NCBI RefSeq assembly: GCF_000315625.1
Contig: NW_005434589.1
Span: 28,865-92,864 of the forward strand
DNA length: 64,000 nt
Origin: Guillardia theta CCMP2712
Lineage: Eukaryota; Cryptophyceae; Pyrenomonadales; Geminigeraceae
Direction: 5' to 3'
Below the pieces are notes generated by a model, which saw only the letters and a list, made by a program, of their open reading frames with translations, ran no database searches and had not been told where the DNA came from. The translations under genes were made by a program, and so were the position numbers. This document shows positions 46,001-56,233 of the stretch, in pieces; position 1 is the first letter of the stretch; every line of letters begins with the position of its first letter.

Positions 46001-49000
46001 CCGTCCCTGTCCGGATCGGCTTCGAGCCCTGGCCGGGCATGCTTGCGCCCGAGGCTCTCAGCACAGACCTCCTTGCTGACTGCTTCGTGATGACGCACAT
46101 GATAGTCAACCTCAACACCGCCTACAAGAACAGCCGGTCCCAGTGGGTCACCAGTCGGCGGAAGATCTTCCGCAAGGCTGACTTCACCTGCATGTTTGCT
46201 GCCTTCCCTCTCGACTGGTTCGCCTACGTCTGCGGAGCCTCAGAGCACCTTTGCTCCTGGCTGCGCATCAACAAGATGTTTCTCGTGTTCTCAAGAGTCT
46301 TCGACACCTACGACAAGACCTTTGCCATCAAGACCAAGTGCACCAGCGACCTCCTCTGCAAGCTCGCTCGCATCATTCTTGCTACATGCCACGTTCTCGC
46401 GTGCGTTTGGTTCTTCATCGGTGAGAACTATCGCTACTGGTTCCCCAATGCAGCCATTAGTTGGTACTGGGTCGATCCCGCCTATCAGAACATGACATTT
46501 GTGCGTCAACACTTCTACGGCATGTCGCCGGACTCGAGCACGTGGCAGCGATACGTCATCTCCTTCTACTGGGTGTGCGCGACCTTAAGTATGAACGGGA
46601 TGATAGGAGATCTCATACCCCAGAACATCGTCGAGATTGTCTTCACCATCGTACTCATGTGCCTTAACATGACTCTGTTCCGCATTCTTGTCGGCGAAGT
46701 GTCGACGATCGTGATGAAGGAGGACCAGGACGTCGTGAAGCGACGTGAGAACCTCGAAACAATCAGCTCCTTCCTCTCCAACGAAAAGTTCACCGCCCAG
46801 CTCAAAGAGGAGATACAGCGTCACTTCAGCACCATGGAGATCGGAGTGTCGCAGGACCAGGCAGTCCTGCTGCGGGACCTGAACCACAACCTCCGTGTCG
46901 AGGTAGCAAAGCATCTGTACAAGGAGTACATCGAGACCATCCCGCTCTTCGACGGCTGCAGCGAGAACCTCCTCGACGGCACCTGTATCCTCCTGCACGA
47001 GATGCACTACTACCCTGAAGAGTACCTCTTCAACGTCTCCGAAGGTGAACCCCTGTCGCTGCTCCTTGACCCTCCTGACTTTCCCTCTTAGTCTGCACGG
47101 AGATGTTCTTTGTTGTCTCGGGGGTGGTGGAGGAGATCGACCTGCAGGCGGATGGCACCGAGCAGGTTCAGTCCCTCCGACGAGCCTACCAGTCTGTCGG
47201 CGATCTACCATTCTTCTTCGGCATCCGCCACTTCCTCAGCGGCAGAGCCTCCCATGATGGCGCTGTTTGCATGCGGCTGGATCGGCAGGGGTTCTTCGAA
47301 ATGCTCAAGAACTTCCCCAAGGACGAGGAGGTGATCGCACAGAACGCGTTCAAGAGCTTCGACGTAGTTGCCAAGTCCAAGACAGGAGGGAGCAGCAGGC
47401 ACTCGAGCTCCAAGAGGAGCGCAAACTCGTCGGTAAGGAGCTCCAACTCCACGTCCCGCAGGAGGAGGAGGAAGAACGCGCGAGCCAAGGACGAGACTCA
47501 GTCGGCGCACGCGCAGTCGAGGGGGTCGGAGACGATGCCGTCGGCGAGTGTGGAGAACTCCTCGCAGGAGGAGAACTCGGACGAGGAGGACACGGCAGAC
47601 AACAAGATCGAGAAGCTGAAGGATCAGAGGAAGCGAGACAGGCTCAACCTCCTCCTCGACGCTGCCTTCCTGGGCGATGTCCCCAAAGTCAAGACGATCC
47701 TCGCCAGCGGCGACATCAGCATCCTCGATCACGATCAGAACAAGCGAACAGCTCTCCACGTCGCCGCGAGCGAAGGGCACCACGAGCTCGTCCACCTGCT
47801 GCTCGAGCTGCGCGCAGATGCTAACGCCAAAGACAAGTTTGAAAACACGCCGGTCAACGATGCCGTGAGAACCAAACACGACAAGGTCATCGACGTGATT
47901 CGGTCGCACATGAAGAGCATCAGGTACAGCCTGCCTGGCAGTCAAGTTGGCGTCGAGCTCTGCGAAGCTGCGGCGACAGGGAACCTCGAGCAGATCACCC
48001 GCCTGCTCAACAATGGCGTCAACGTCAACGAGGCGGACTACGATGGCCGCACAGTGAGTCAACTTTGATCATCTCCAATGCAACTGACTGATGGTCCTTC
48101 TTGTCCTCCAGGCCCTGCACCTCGCGTGCTGTGAAGGTCATCTGCATGCCGTAGAGAGTCTGCTCAAGGCTCAAGCCAACGTGCACTGTCAAGATCGGTT
48201 CACCGGCACGGCCCTGGAAGACTCAGTTCGCCATCACTTCAACAACAGGACCTCTACCCAGATCCAGGAGCTGCTGCGCAAGCACGGCGCTTCTCTCGAG
48301 CACAAGATGCAGGAGTATGCAGCAAAGATGTGCTTCTACGCGAGCCAAGGCATGCTGGACAACATCAAGATCCTCGTTGAGAACGGCATCGCAGTCAACG
48401 TGGGCGACTACGACAGCCGCACGCCTCTGCATCTCGCAGCCTCGACGGGCTGGACGTCAGTGGTGGAGTACCTAGTGAGGCGGGAGGAGATCAAGATCAA
48501 CCAGACGGACAGGTTCGGCTCCACCGCCCTCGACGACGCAATGCGCCACGGAAAGAAGAGCGTCGCAGCCATGCTGGAGGAGTTCGGGGGGCTGAGCAAA
48601 GACAACCCCAAGTTCCAGTCAGTGAAGGCAGCGATGCGAGACGTGGAGGAAGAGCATAAGGAGAAGCTCGCGCTCAAGGAGAAGATCTCGGTACTGGTGC
48701 AGAACAGCCCGGAGACAACGGCCCTGCGCTGGGTGAGGGACGTCCTGCAGCACAAGATCACGAGCTCCAGCAACGAGATCGAGCCTCTCGTGCGGCGCAT
48801 CATATGGGTCGTGAGAGGGCTGCAGTCCAGGGCGACCATGGACGATGGTCACTTTGTGATCTCCTGCTCTGAAGCCATGTGCGAGCGAGCGATCAGCCTC
48901 TGCGATGAGCTGAAAGCGGCGCTGGGCTCGACCCGGTCGTCTCTGTTGGAGGAGGACAACTCCCTTGGGCCCATCCACTGCAAGCTGTGGACGTCTTACA

Positions 49001-49137
49001 ACCAGACGTACAAGACACGGGCGGAGGAGATGAAAAGAACTCTGTGCCAGTTTGCCAAAGTAGCTCGGGTGATCAGAAAGACTGCAAAGGAGATCACAAA
49101 GGCGTTGCGGCGAGCGGTACAAAACTCGTCGCACTGA
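40033..49137 (+). CDS. two-repeat voltage-gated-type channel with three CNBDs and two ankyrin arrays, about 2777 residues
   Basis: Fourteen exons stay in phase: 40033-40818, 40870-41118, 41172-41248, 41311-41410, 41461-41781, 41828-41893, 41940-42056, 42103-42528, 42580-43120, 43225-43383, 43448-45777, 45871-47044, 47092-48053 and 48112-49137. Repeat 1: S4-like WIAAIPRLIVRTMRLWRYFK, S5 SSHWVGCIFYWIARI, pore ALSTLGYDVGLPNNLAE, CNBD (RPVYCMPGEAIVQRDE, ELYLVQEGIVHIF), then ankyrin units (DYDKRTVLHMACAEGN, DRWGNTPLQEAI). The 777-residue exon adds EF-hand-like segments and a second CNBD (EGQLILKGSNDKNKHLIVVL). Repeat 2 follows: S1 FALWNLLMRLVALYEFIAVP, S5 IILATCHVLACVWFFIGE, pore CATLSMNGMIGDLIPQN, CNBD (MFFVVSGVVEEIDL) and a second ankyrin array (NKRTALHVAASEGHHELVHL). 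Each half resembles a plant AKT-type channel. It acts in a membrane; ion selectivity is unknown because neither pore has GYG. The alternative is two adjacent genes, but no stop or start separates them. Confidence 0.82.
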
Positions 49138-49787
49138 GTGGTGCTGGATGGTGCAGACAAGAGAAGGAGGGAGGAAAGCGAGCTTGTTAAATATACACAG
49201 TAAACCTAAAGTAAAGTAAGCTTCAAGTGAAGGACAAACTATCCATCTTCATTCTCTTTGTTTTCGTGCTATCCATAAATCAACCAGTTCACCTGATACG
49301 ATCTGTTATCGCTTTTCTCGAAGTCGCTAATGGGACTCAAAGCATCTTCCTATGCTGATCCCCTCCTCTCTCCTCCTACATCACGGCTCGTGTCTCCTTG
49401 TTGAAGTTCTTACCCACATTCTCGATACTCCCCTAGCGCCTATTCTCAACCATTTTCTGCACGTTCCAAACGCCTCCTCCTTTCAGAGAGTCAAGAGGAG
49501 AATGACAAGAGGAGAAGGACATAGGTTACTGATCACCGAAACCGATTTGTTTGATGCTGCTGGATGCTGTCACCCGAACCTTCCCGATCGATCCTCCCCT
49601 CCTAATCTACTCTCTTTCTCCTCCTTCTCCCACTCCCCTCCCCCCTCCTCCTCCTCCTCTTCCACTTCGTCCGCCCATGCTGCTTGTAGAGAGCATCCTT
49701 GACATGATCTTGCCCGATTAAACCACCCCTACCCCTCTGACAAGGCTTATAGCAGCCCACCCCTTTGACTTCTTCCCACCCGCGTCC
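49138..49787. other. spacer after the channel gene
   Basis: No gene seen. It holds the 3' flank of the channel gene, pyrimidine-rich tracts (about 49600-49670) and a short ccaccccta patch resembling the complement of the GGGGTA islands just before the next gene. Confidence 0.4.
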
Positions 49788-49865
49788 ATGGAATGGTTAC
49801 TATCGACCAGACGCGGACGTTCGTTCGGCGAGGTGAAGAGAGGAGGACGAGAAGGTGAGCACGAA

Positions 49866-49943
<78 letters not shown>

Positions 49944-52900
49944 CAGAATTAAGTTATTTGATCGCGTCTCACTTTGTGCAGATGTCGAGAGTCTGTTCCT
50001 CCGAAGCCACTTGGACACCCTTGAAGCCACTGATGACGGATTGGACGGAGAAATCACCGAGTTTGCCGACCTTGAGACCTTGATCGACCGAAAGTTGCTG
50101 CAAATCGCTTCTTCATGTCAGGAGGAGGAGGAGGAGGAGAAAGTCGGCACCAATGAGCTCTACATTCACTCGACGGTGTACGGGGGTTCTCTCAGGACGA
50201 GCCACCGGGGCTCCGTGCTTGAGAGCCATGACGACTTCGTATCGGCCAAGGTGAAGAGCAGCGTCTCTCAGGGCTCGTGGATGTATGAAGTCACTCTGCA
50301 CACCGGCGGGCTCTCTCAGATCGGCTGGGCAACCTCCCGGTGCAGGTTCACGAGCATGATAGGGGTGGGAGACACGCAGGGGTCCATAGCCTATGATGGG
50401 CATCGGACGTTCCGATGGAACAACAAGAGTTTCGCTCAGTACGGACTGCCGTGGGCGTGCGGGGACGTCGTAGGATGCTGCATCGACCTGGACGCAGGTG
50501 TCGCATCCTTCACGCTCAACGGGGTGAATCTGGGAACCGCCTTCACCTCTCTGAGGAGGACGTGCTACAGTCCTGCCGTGAGTGTCGCGTACGGGGAGAA
50601 GATCAGCGTCAACTTGGGGTCTAGCCCCTTCCAGGTCCAGGGAGATTGTGTGGCAGATCCTGACTGACTCGTCGGCAGTTCCCTCAGGCTGGCTTCAGGG
50701 CTCTCTGCAGGCAGCCGAGGACAAGTCTGCAGCAGCAGCACGACTACATCTGGCGGTCAAGCATGAAGTTCGCGCTCAGGAGCATGAACCCGGCTTCCTG
50801 CTTCACTAGCGCGCAAGAGGCCTGTGCGACCTTGTACGAGGATGCATCGGACGATGTTGAGGACTCGTCTAGGTCAGTATGGAGGGAGTCTTGTGCCTGC
50901 AGTGCTGAGGCTGGAGCAGGAGCAGGAGGCTGTGGAGGGCTGGCTCCTCCCCTTCGGACATGTCGGTGCTCTTCATGCACTTGCTCCTCTCCAAGATCTT
51001 CAGCGGGAAGCTCGACTCACATCACATCACCTTCAGCGTCAGGAGATACTTGTTCAAGCACCTCGTTGCCCTCTGCGCAAGGGAGCCCAACGGGCTTGGC
51101 GCTGCGGCCTACGTGATAGGGTTGATGTCTGTCCTGCTCTCTCCGCAGGACTCTAGAGTCCTCTGGCCTTCCTTGCTGGAAGTTTGCGCAGAGCAGGCAA
51201 GATACAGCTCCTTGCGCTGGGGTACAGCTGGGGGGGTTCAGGGTGACAGACCGCTGGAGGTGACGGAGGCACAGACATGCGAGTTCAGTCTTGCTATCTT
51301 GTACATCCTCCTCAGGAACAGGATTACCCGGGAGGTCCTGATGGGTCACGTCGAGAGTCTTTGTGCCAACCTTGAGGTGGCAGCGAGCGAACGCGTTGAC
51401 GTGCAGCTGACGTGCCGGGGCAGGACGCGATGTCGTACCGAGAATTCTCTGAGACGTCGCTGGAGCACCTTCCGCCCAGCAAGGTCTGCGCCAGCAGCAC
51501 CACACGGCTCTTGACGCTCTCTCGCAGATTCTCTTTCAACTGATGACCGACGAGGTTCACAAACTCGAGGTTTCTGGTACCAACCTCTTGCTGCCATGAC
51601 GCTTCCCTTGCAGGTCACATGGAAGGAGATCTTTGAGCTGATACCGCAAAGCATCCGATCCCGTTGGATGCTGTCCCTTGTTGCCAGGAACAGACAAGCT
51701 GAGGCCTCCGTGGTTCCGCCAGGAGTCACGAGGACGTTCCTGTCGGTCAACACGTTCTTCATCTTTCTTGCAAGGTCTCTAGACCAGCTCGACCAGACCA
51801 GTTGGACAGACAAGCTGTACCGGCTGGTGAACTTCTCTGACAAGAACGCGTTTTACCTGTATGGAAACATTCATGTTGATGTCTCGCTCTTGGGAGGGAC
51901 AGTGCAGTATGTCACTAGAACTTACGGATCGAACGATGACGTTGACGTGGAAGAAGACGAGGTTGTGTTAGAGTTTCGCCGCGTGCTGCTCTACTTTATG
52001 TTTCGGATTCAAAGCAAACTCCAGCAGGCGCTATGTTCACATCCTTTGTTCTGCGGCTCTGACGTTGGCGTCATCAACCCTGTCTTCATGGAGGCCCAGG
52101 ATCAAGACACTATGAACCACAAGAAGAGTATCGTGTGTTGTACCACTACCTTCTCTCCTCGGAACAGTCTGCTCATCTTGCGATTTTTCAACCTTCTGAT
52201 CGATGCGCTGAACTCGCTCATTCAGGTGATGACAAAAAGTTGCCCAAGCTCCCCCTGCCTCTTCCTTCTGTGACTTGTGTTCTCCATCGCTTCCCTTCCC
52301 CTTCCCATCACCATCCGACTGCGATCGCAGACTCGTCGTTCATCGCTCTACTTCGTTCCTGAGGGCCTCCTGCTTGCTACTCTCAGCCTGATGATTGCTC
52401 TTGCCAAGGTATCTTGTTGTCGACACGCTCAGGACCTGACAAGATTTCAGGTCCAGGGAAAGCAGTTCTTCAAACGTCAAGGTGGCTGCCTGTTTGCAAG
52501 GCTAGCTAACCGCTCTAACTCTTGGTGAAGGAGGAGCAGTTGAGACGGTCATCAGAATTCTAGTCGAGTGCATCAGTGATAGAATGATCATCAACCCCGA
52601 TGTCAAGGCAAGCATCTTGGCCGCCATGTCTTTAGTGATGAAACATTCGGCTGATCTCGGTACTGTTCTCGCCTCTTCCCCTGATGCTCTCTTGACCGCG
52701 TCTTGGGCATCAGAACTCTTCCAGACGGACATGGACGGGCGGGCCGAGTGCCCAGGGGAGAAGTCGAGGACTTCACTCAAGTTCGAGCTGTTCCGATCGC
52801 TGCTAGAGTCCTTTGACGACAAGAACTGGGTGCCAACGCTGAGAATCTTGCGGGAGGTATGGGAGGGAACTGCGATGAGTCAGCGGTTGAAGACTTCTTC

Positions 52901-54480
52901 CTTTGCGAACCATCACGACAAGAGCACGACATTGGGGTTCGGCCATGACAGCTGCAGCTCCCTAACAAGGTCGTTCGTTCACGTGGCCTCAAAGGCGGAT
53001 CATCTGGAGACCTGGCAAAACGTGATCGATCGAATTGTGACGAAGTTGAATTGGTCAATCTCAGAAGCGACTGGTAGGTTGACTGGTCAGATTTGCGCCT
53101 TGTCACGCTGTCGCTGCAGGAACGGTGAACGAGATTAGGAACAGCAACGCGAGAATGCTTCTTCAATCGTCATACATTGAACCTGAGGTAGAGGCTGTCC
53201 TACCTCTTGCCTTCCCCTCCCTTCCCTTGATGCTGTTGGCAGAATCGTGTCCTAGAGGCTCTTGAAATTCAGAACTTGACGCTGCAAAAAGTGAGATGGA
53301 GTGATGACGCAGCAGGAGTTGTCTTGCTGAATTTGGGTTCTACTCAGATGAGGAAAATAGAGGTCATGTCAGAGCTGTCGAGAGATCTCCTTTTAGCGCT
53401 TGAATTCTCTTGCAACTTCTTCCCGCATGTGGTTTCCAGTCTATCCGATGTCATGCTTCAGAGGGTTGTAGATAGTCTTTTGCATTTCCTTTCATTTGTA
53501 GGTGAGTCCATTCCACCGATGAGGGATTTTTTACTGACAAGTATGAATGCTTCAGATAACGAGTGTACAATGTTTCAGGTCTGAAAGTTACAAACCTCTT
53601 TCTTTCGAGTTTTGATTGCAGATGCAGTCTCTTAACAACGTCCCGGTCTTGCAAGAAAGAGACTTCAAGTCTCTGAGACAAAGCGACTTCCTTCTTCCCG
53701 TGTTGGGTTCGATTTCAGCTTTACTCTTCAATCAAACTACGTTCAAGTCCTCTCAAGGTGAGGAGCTTCATCATCGTGCTGTACTGAAAGTCGTCCGCAA
53801 GTCCTTGACTTGGACTCTGTCTCTCAACGCAACCTGCTGGTACGTTTCTCATCTTTCTCGCTCTTCTTCCTCAATGATCCATTCTCAGGCCATCGTGACA
53901 TCTGCAGCGTTTGTTTCTTCAAGATTCGACAGGTTGTGCAAACTTTCGTGGATCAAAGAAGACAAGTCCATCCTGGGTATCGCCCGGCACAAGCATGTCG
54001 CTTACAGCAAGCAAGCTGTCGCCTACGTCGGGGACCTCAGCAAGATCATTCAGGACACTCTTTGTCGAGGCTCTAAAACATCCTCCATCGTTCACGTCGA
54101 GGTTTCAAGATCTGCTCTTGAAACACAAGTGATTCTGCTCTCAGGATGATGCCGATATTCCCGAGAGGTTTCTTGACCCCTTGACCTTCTCTCTCATGCG
54201 AGATCCTGTCACACTGCCGGCGTCAGGACAGGAAGGAAGTATGTACGTGTTTGCTGCCCCTGACCTCCTTCCTGCAGACTGTGGATCGTCGAACGATCCT
54301 CCAGCACCTTCACGTCTCTGGTGCCCTTGATGATCCCTTCAGCAGAACTCCGTTGAACGAGAGCATGTTAGCCCTTTCTCCTCTAGCTGGCAAGAGATTT
54401 ACTGTGGACTCAGGCTGGTCCCCAACGAGTCGTTGAGGAAGGAGATCGAGAGCTGGCTGATGTCGCACGGGCGACGTTGA
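49788..54480 (+). CDS. SPRY-domain E3/E4-type ubiquitin ligase with C-terminal U-box (KPC1/RNF123-like body)
   Basis: Exon 1 is 49788-49854; a splice to 49982 skips a repeat and continues DVESLFLRSHLDTLEATDD. The SPRY domain follows at about residues 85-230 (SWMYEVTLHTGGLSQIGWA, GSIAYDGHRTFRWNNKSF, GDVVGCCIDLDAGVASFTLN). A long helical body is spread over many exons, for example MSVLFMHLLLSKIFSGKLDS, WKEIFELIPQSIRSRWMLSL, CEFSLAILYILLRNRITREV and FRSLLESFDDKNWVPTLRIL. The C-terminus is a U-box: PERFLDPLTFSLMRDPVTLP, TVDRRTILQHLHVSGALDDP and LVPNESLRKEIESWLMSHGR, stop at 54480. A U-box recruits E2 enzymes, so the protein should ubiquitinate proteins bound through SPRY. KPC1/RNF123 has the same SPRY start but a RING at the end; UBE4 has the U-box without SPRY. 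Several internal junctions are approximate. Confidence 0.8.
49863..49945. repeat. (agcagg)n hexanucleotide repeat in the first intron of the SPRY/U-box gene
   Basis: About 13 units between the donor at 49855 and the acceptor at 49981. An apparent SR-rich N-terminus read through it is an artefact, because the splice restores frame without it. Confidence 0.8.
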
Positions 54481-54503
54481 TCGTTGCTGTTCCATCTCAA
54501 CCT

Positions 54504-55690
54504 TCAGATTGGCGAACGAGTCAGGATGCTGAGAGCAAGGAGAGCTGGTAAGAGGGCACGTTCATGGATGGTCGAAGCAGCTCCTGTTAATGTGGCCCCG
54601 AGGCAGTTGAAGCAACAGCTGTCGATGCCAGTGGAGGCAGGGAAGGTTGTGTTGAGACTGTACGGACAGTCTTGGCAGTATGACTTTCCCAGCTCTATCA
54701 GGACAAGTCAGTGCTGTAAAGTTGACAAAAACACACAAATGACCTGATTGGAATGTTCCCAGCTCACAGGGCAGACATGGTTCGAATCCCGTGCTGCTAT
54801 ATGTACCTCTGCGGCACAGTTTGAGGCACAAGCTTGCACTAGAAGCTCCTTCCTGCTCTGAGCGTGACCAGAGATGGCAAGAAACATGCGACTTCACCAT
54901 GCTCGTGCTGTACCCAGGGGGACAAAACTGGCAGAGGCCACTTCCTCTGGTCTCCTGCGAGGTAGTTAGAACCTCCTTGCTCTCTTTGCGCTTGCCTTGT
55001 AAGTTCCACGTGGGCATGGCATGCAGGGAGCAGGCAGTTTCTCGCCGCACGTCAGCTTCCCGCCCGCCACCAAGAATCCGCAGAAGCCCGCCTCACATTC
55101 ACATCTCCCCGTTGACGCACATCTTGCAAACAAATGACCTTGTGCCTCCCCTCTGACTCTTCACCTTGAGTTCTCATACGTAGCTTCCTTGTATCTGCAA
55201 TTCCACCTAGACATTGAGTCATTCTCCTCCTTGCCATCTCGAGCGTCGGTTACTCCTTCAGCGAGCAGTTGGATGGGTTCAGATCGTATGCTGCTATACA
55301 GCATGTCGCCGAGCAGCTTGAGCCGCAGCTGAGGCATTGGAGAGTCATTGCAATCGTATCCATGATGGCCAAACCTTGAGGAACAACCGCAACGTCCATC
55401 GCATGACACGATCTTCTGTCCCGACGGCCCTGAGCACTCTGATGTGCAGTGAGACGAGATTGTGCTGAAACATGAAAGTTCGTCACATGTCACTCGTGGA
55501 ACAACCAGAACAACCTCACACAAATAGCGTCTGCCATTCTCATAGCATCGGCACATCGAGGGACAACGAAGACCCCGTCGGGCTCGAATGAGCATGAGGA
55601 GACATCAGGAGCAAGACCTCGGGCAACTGGCCTCTCTGCCAGGAGAGCAGCATACCACAACCACATGCGTATTCCCTTCATCCTCCACAT
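54504..55690 (-). CDS. secreted Cys-rich protein with GCC2/GCC3-like (ephrin-receptor-like) modules
   Basis: The first exon starts at 55690 with a likely signal peptide (MWRMKGIRMWLWYAALLAER), followed by VSSCSFEPDGVFVVPRC. The next exon has HCTSECSGPSGQKIVSCDGR and CGCSS. Near the C-terminus, repeated Cys modules of the form C-x2-C-P-x-G-x-Y appear: PCMPCPRGTYK, LCQFCPPGYSTSM, LCRRGTYSSTGFEPCLPCEL and SYCQDCPYSLNTTFPASTG, with the stop at 54504. Such modules occur in extracellular matrix and receptor ectodomains. No transmembrane helix was seen, so secretion is likely. The intron 54996-54955 begins with GC. The exons between about 55250 and 55050 are not fully placed. The gene is tail to tail with the U-box ligase (23 bp apart). 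Confidence 0.65.
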
Positions 55691-55837
55691 TTCTCATGCG
55701 GCAGCCTCAACTTTGACCTCAGGCGCTCGGAGACCGTAGGAGTGTCACAAGGGCAAGTACTTGGTGGGCAACCAGGTAGAGAAGATAGCGAGGAAGGGGA
55801 GCGAGGGAGATAGGGAGCAGGCGGAACAGATCAGCAG

Positions 55838-55975
55838 GGGAGGGGAAGGAGCAGGGGAGGGGAAGGAGCAGGGGAGGGGAAGGAGCAGGGGAGGGGAAGG
55901 AGCAGGAGAGGGGAAGGAGCAGGGGAGGGGAAGGAGCAGGAGAGGGGAAGGAGCAGGGGAGGGGAAGGAGCAGTA
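55838..55975. repeat. 16-bp minisatellite (aggggaaggagcaggg type)
   Basis: About eight tandem purine-rich units with two alternating variants (gggg or gaga at one position). It lies between the divergent secreted Cys-rich protein and the 3' end of FEN1. Confidence 0.85.
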
Positions 55976-56233
55976 GCCTGGAGCAGTAGGAAAGCAGGAG
56001 GGCAAGGAGGTCCGACCGCTTTATTTTTGCGAGTCGTAAAAGGACCACTAAATAGGTGTTGTATTCGAGGCTTATTAGCTTGTGCTGGAGTTTGATTGAC
56101 TGCATACGGATACATTTGCAAAGATAGAGAGGTTAGTAGGTATGATGCCATTCCGAAGATGTTTGTGAGGGAATGAGGGTTACAGTTGTTTGCGGTCGAG
56201 CTAACGGATGAGATACCAGAACATGTAGAGGAA

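Noticed and set aside
45262-48062. Long antisense frames opposite the channel gene
   Set aside because: They are shadows of a GC-rich coding strand and show no family motifs.
49855-50667. An SR-repeat N-terminus on the SPRY protein
   Set aside because: It arises from reading through a hexanucleotide repeat; splicing 49854 to 49982 restores frame and leaves it in the intron.
54765-54800. A ggttcgaatcc T-loop-like word suggesting a tRNA
   Set aside because: No acceptor, D or anticodon arms fit around it, and the complement encodes TGFEPCLPC of the Cys-rich gene.
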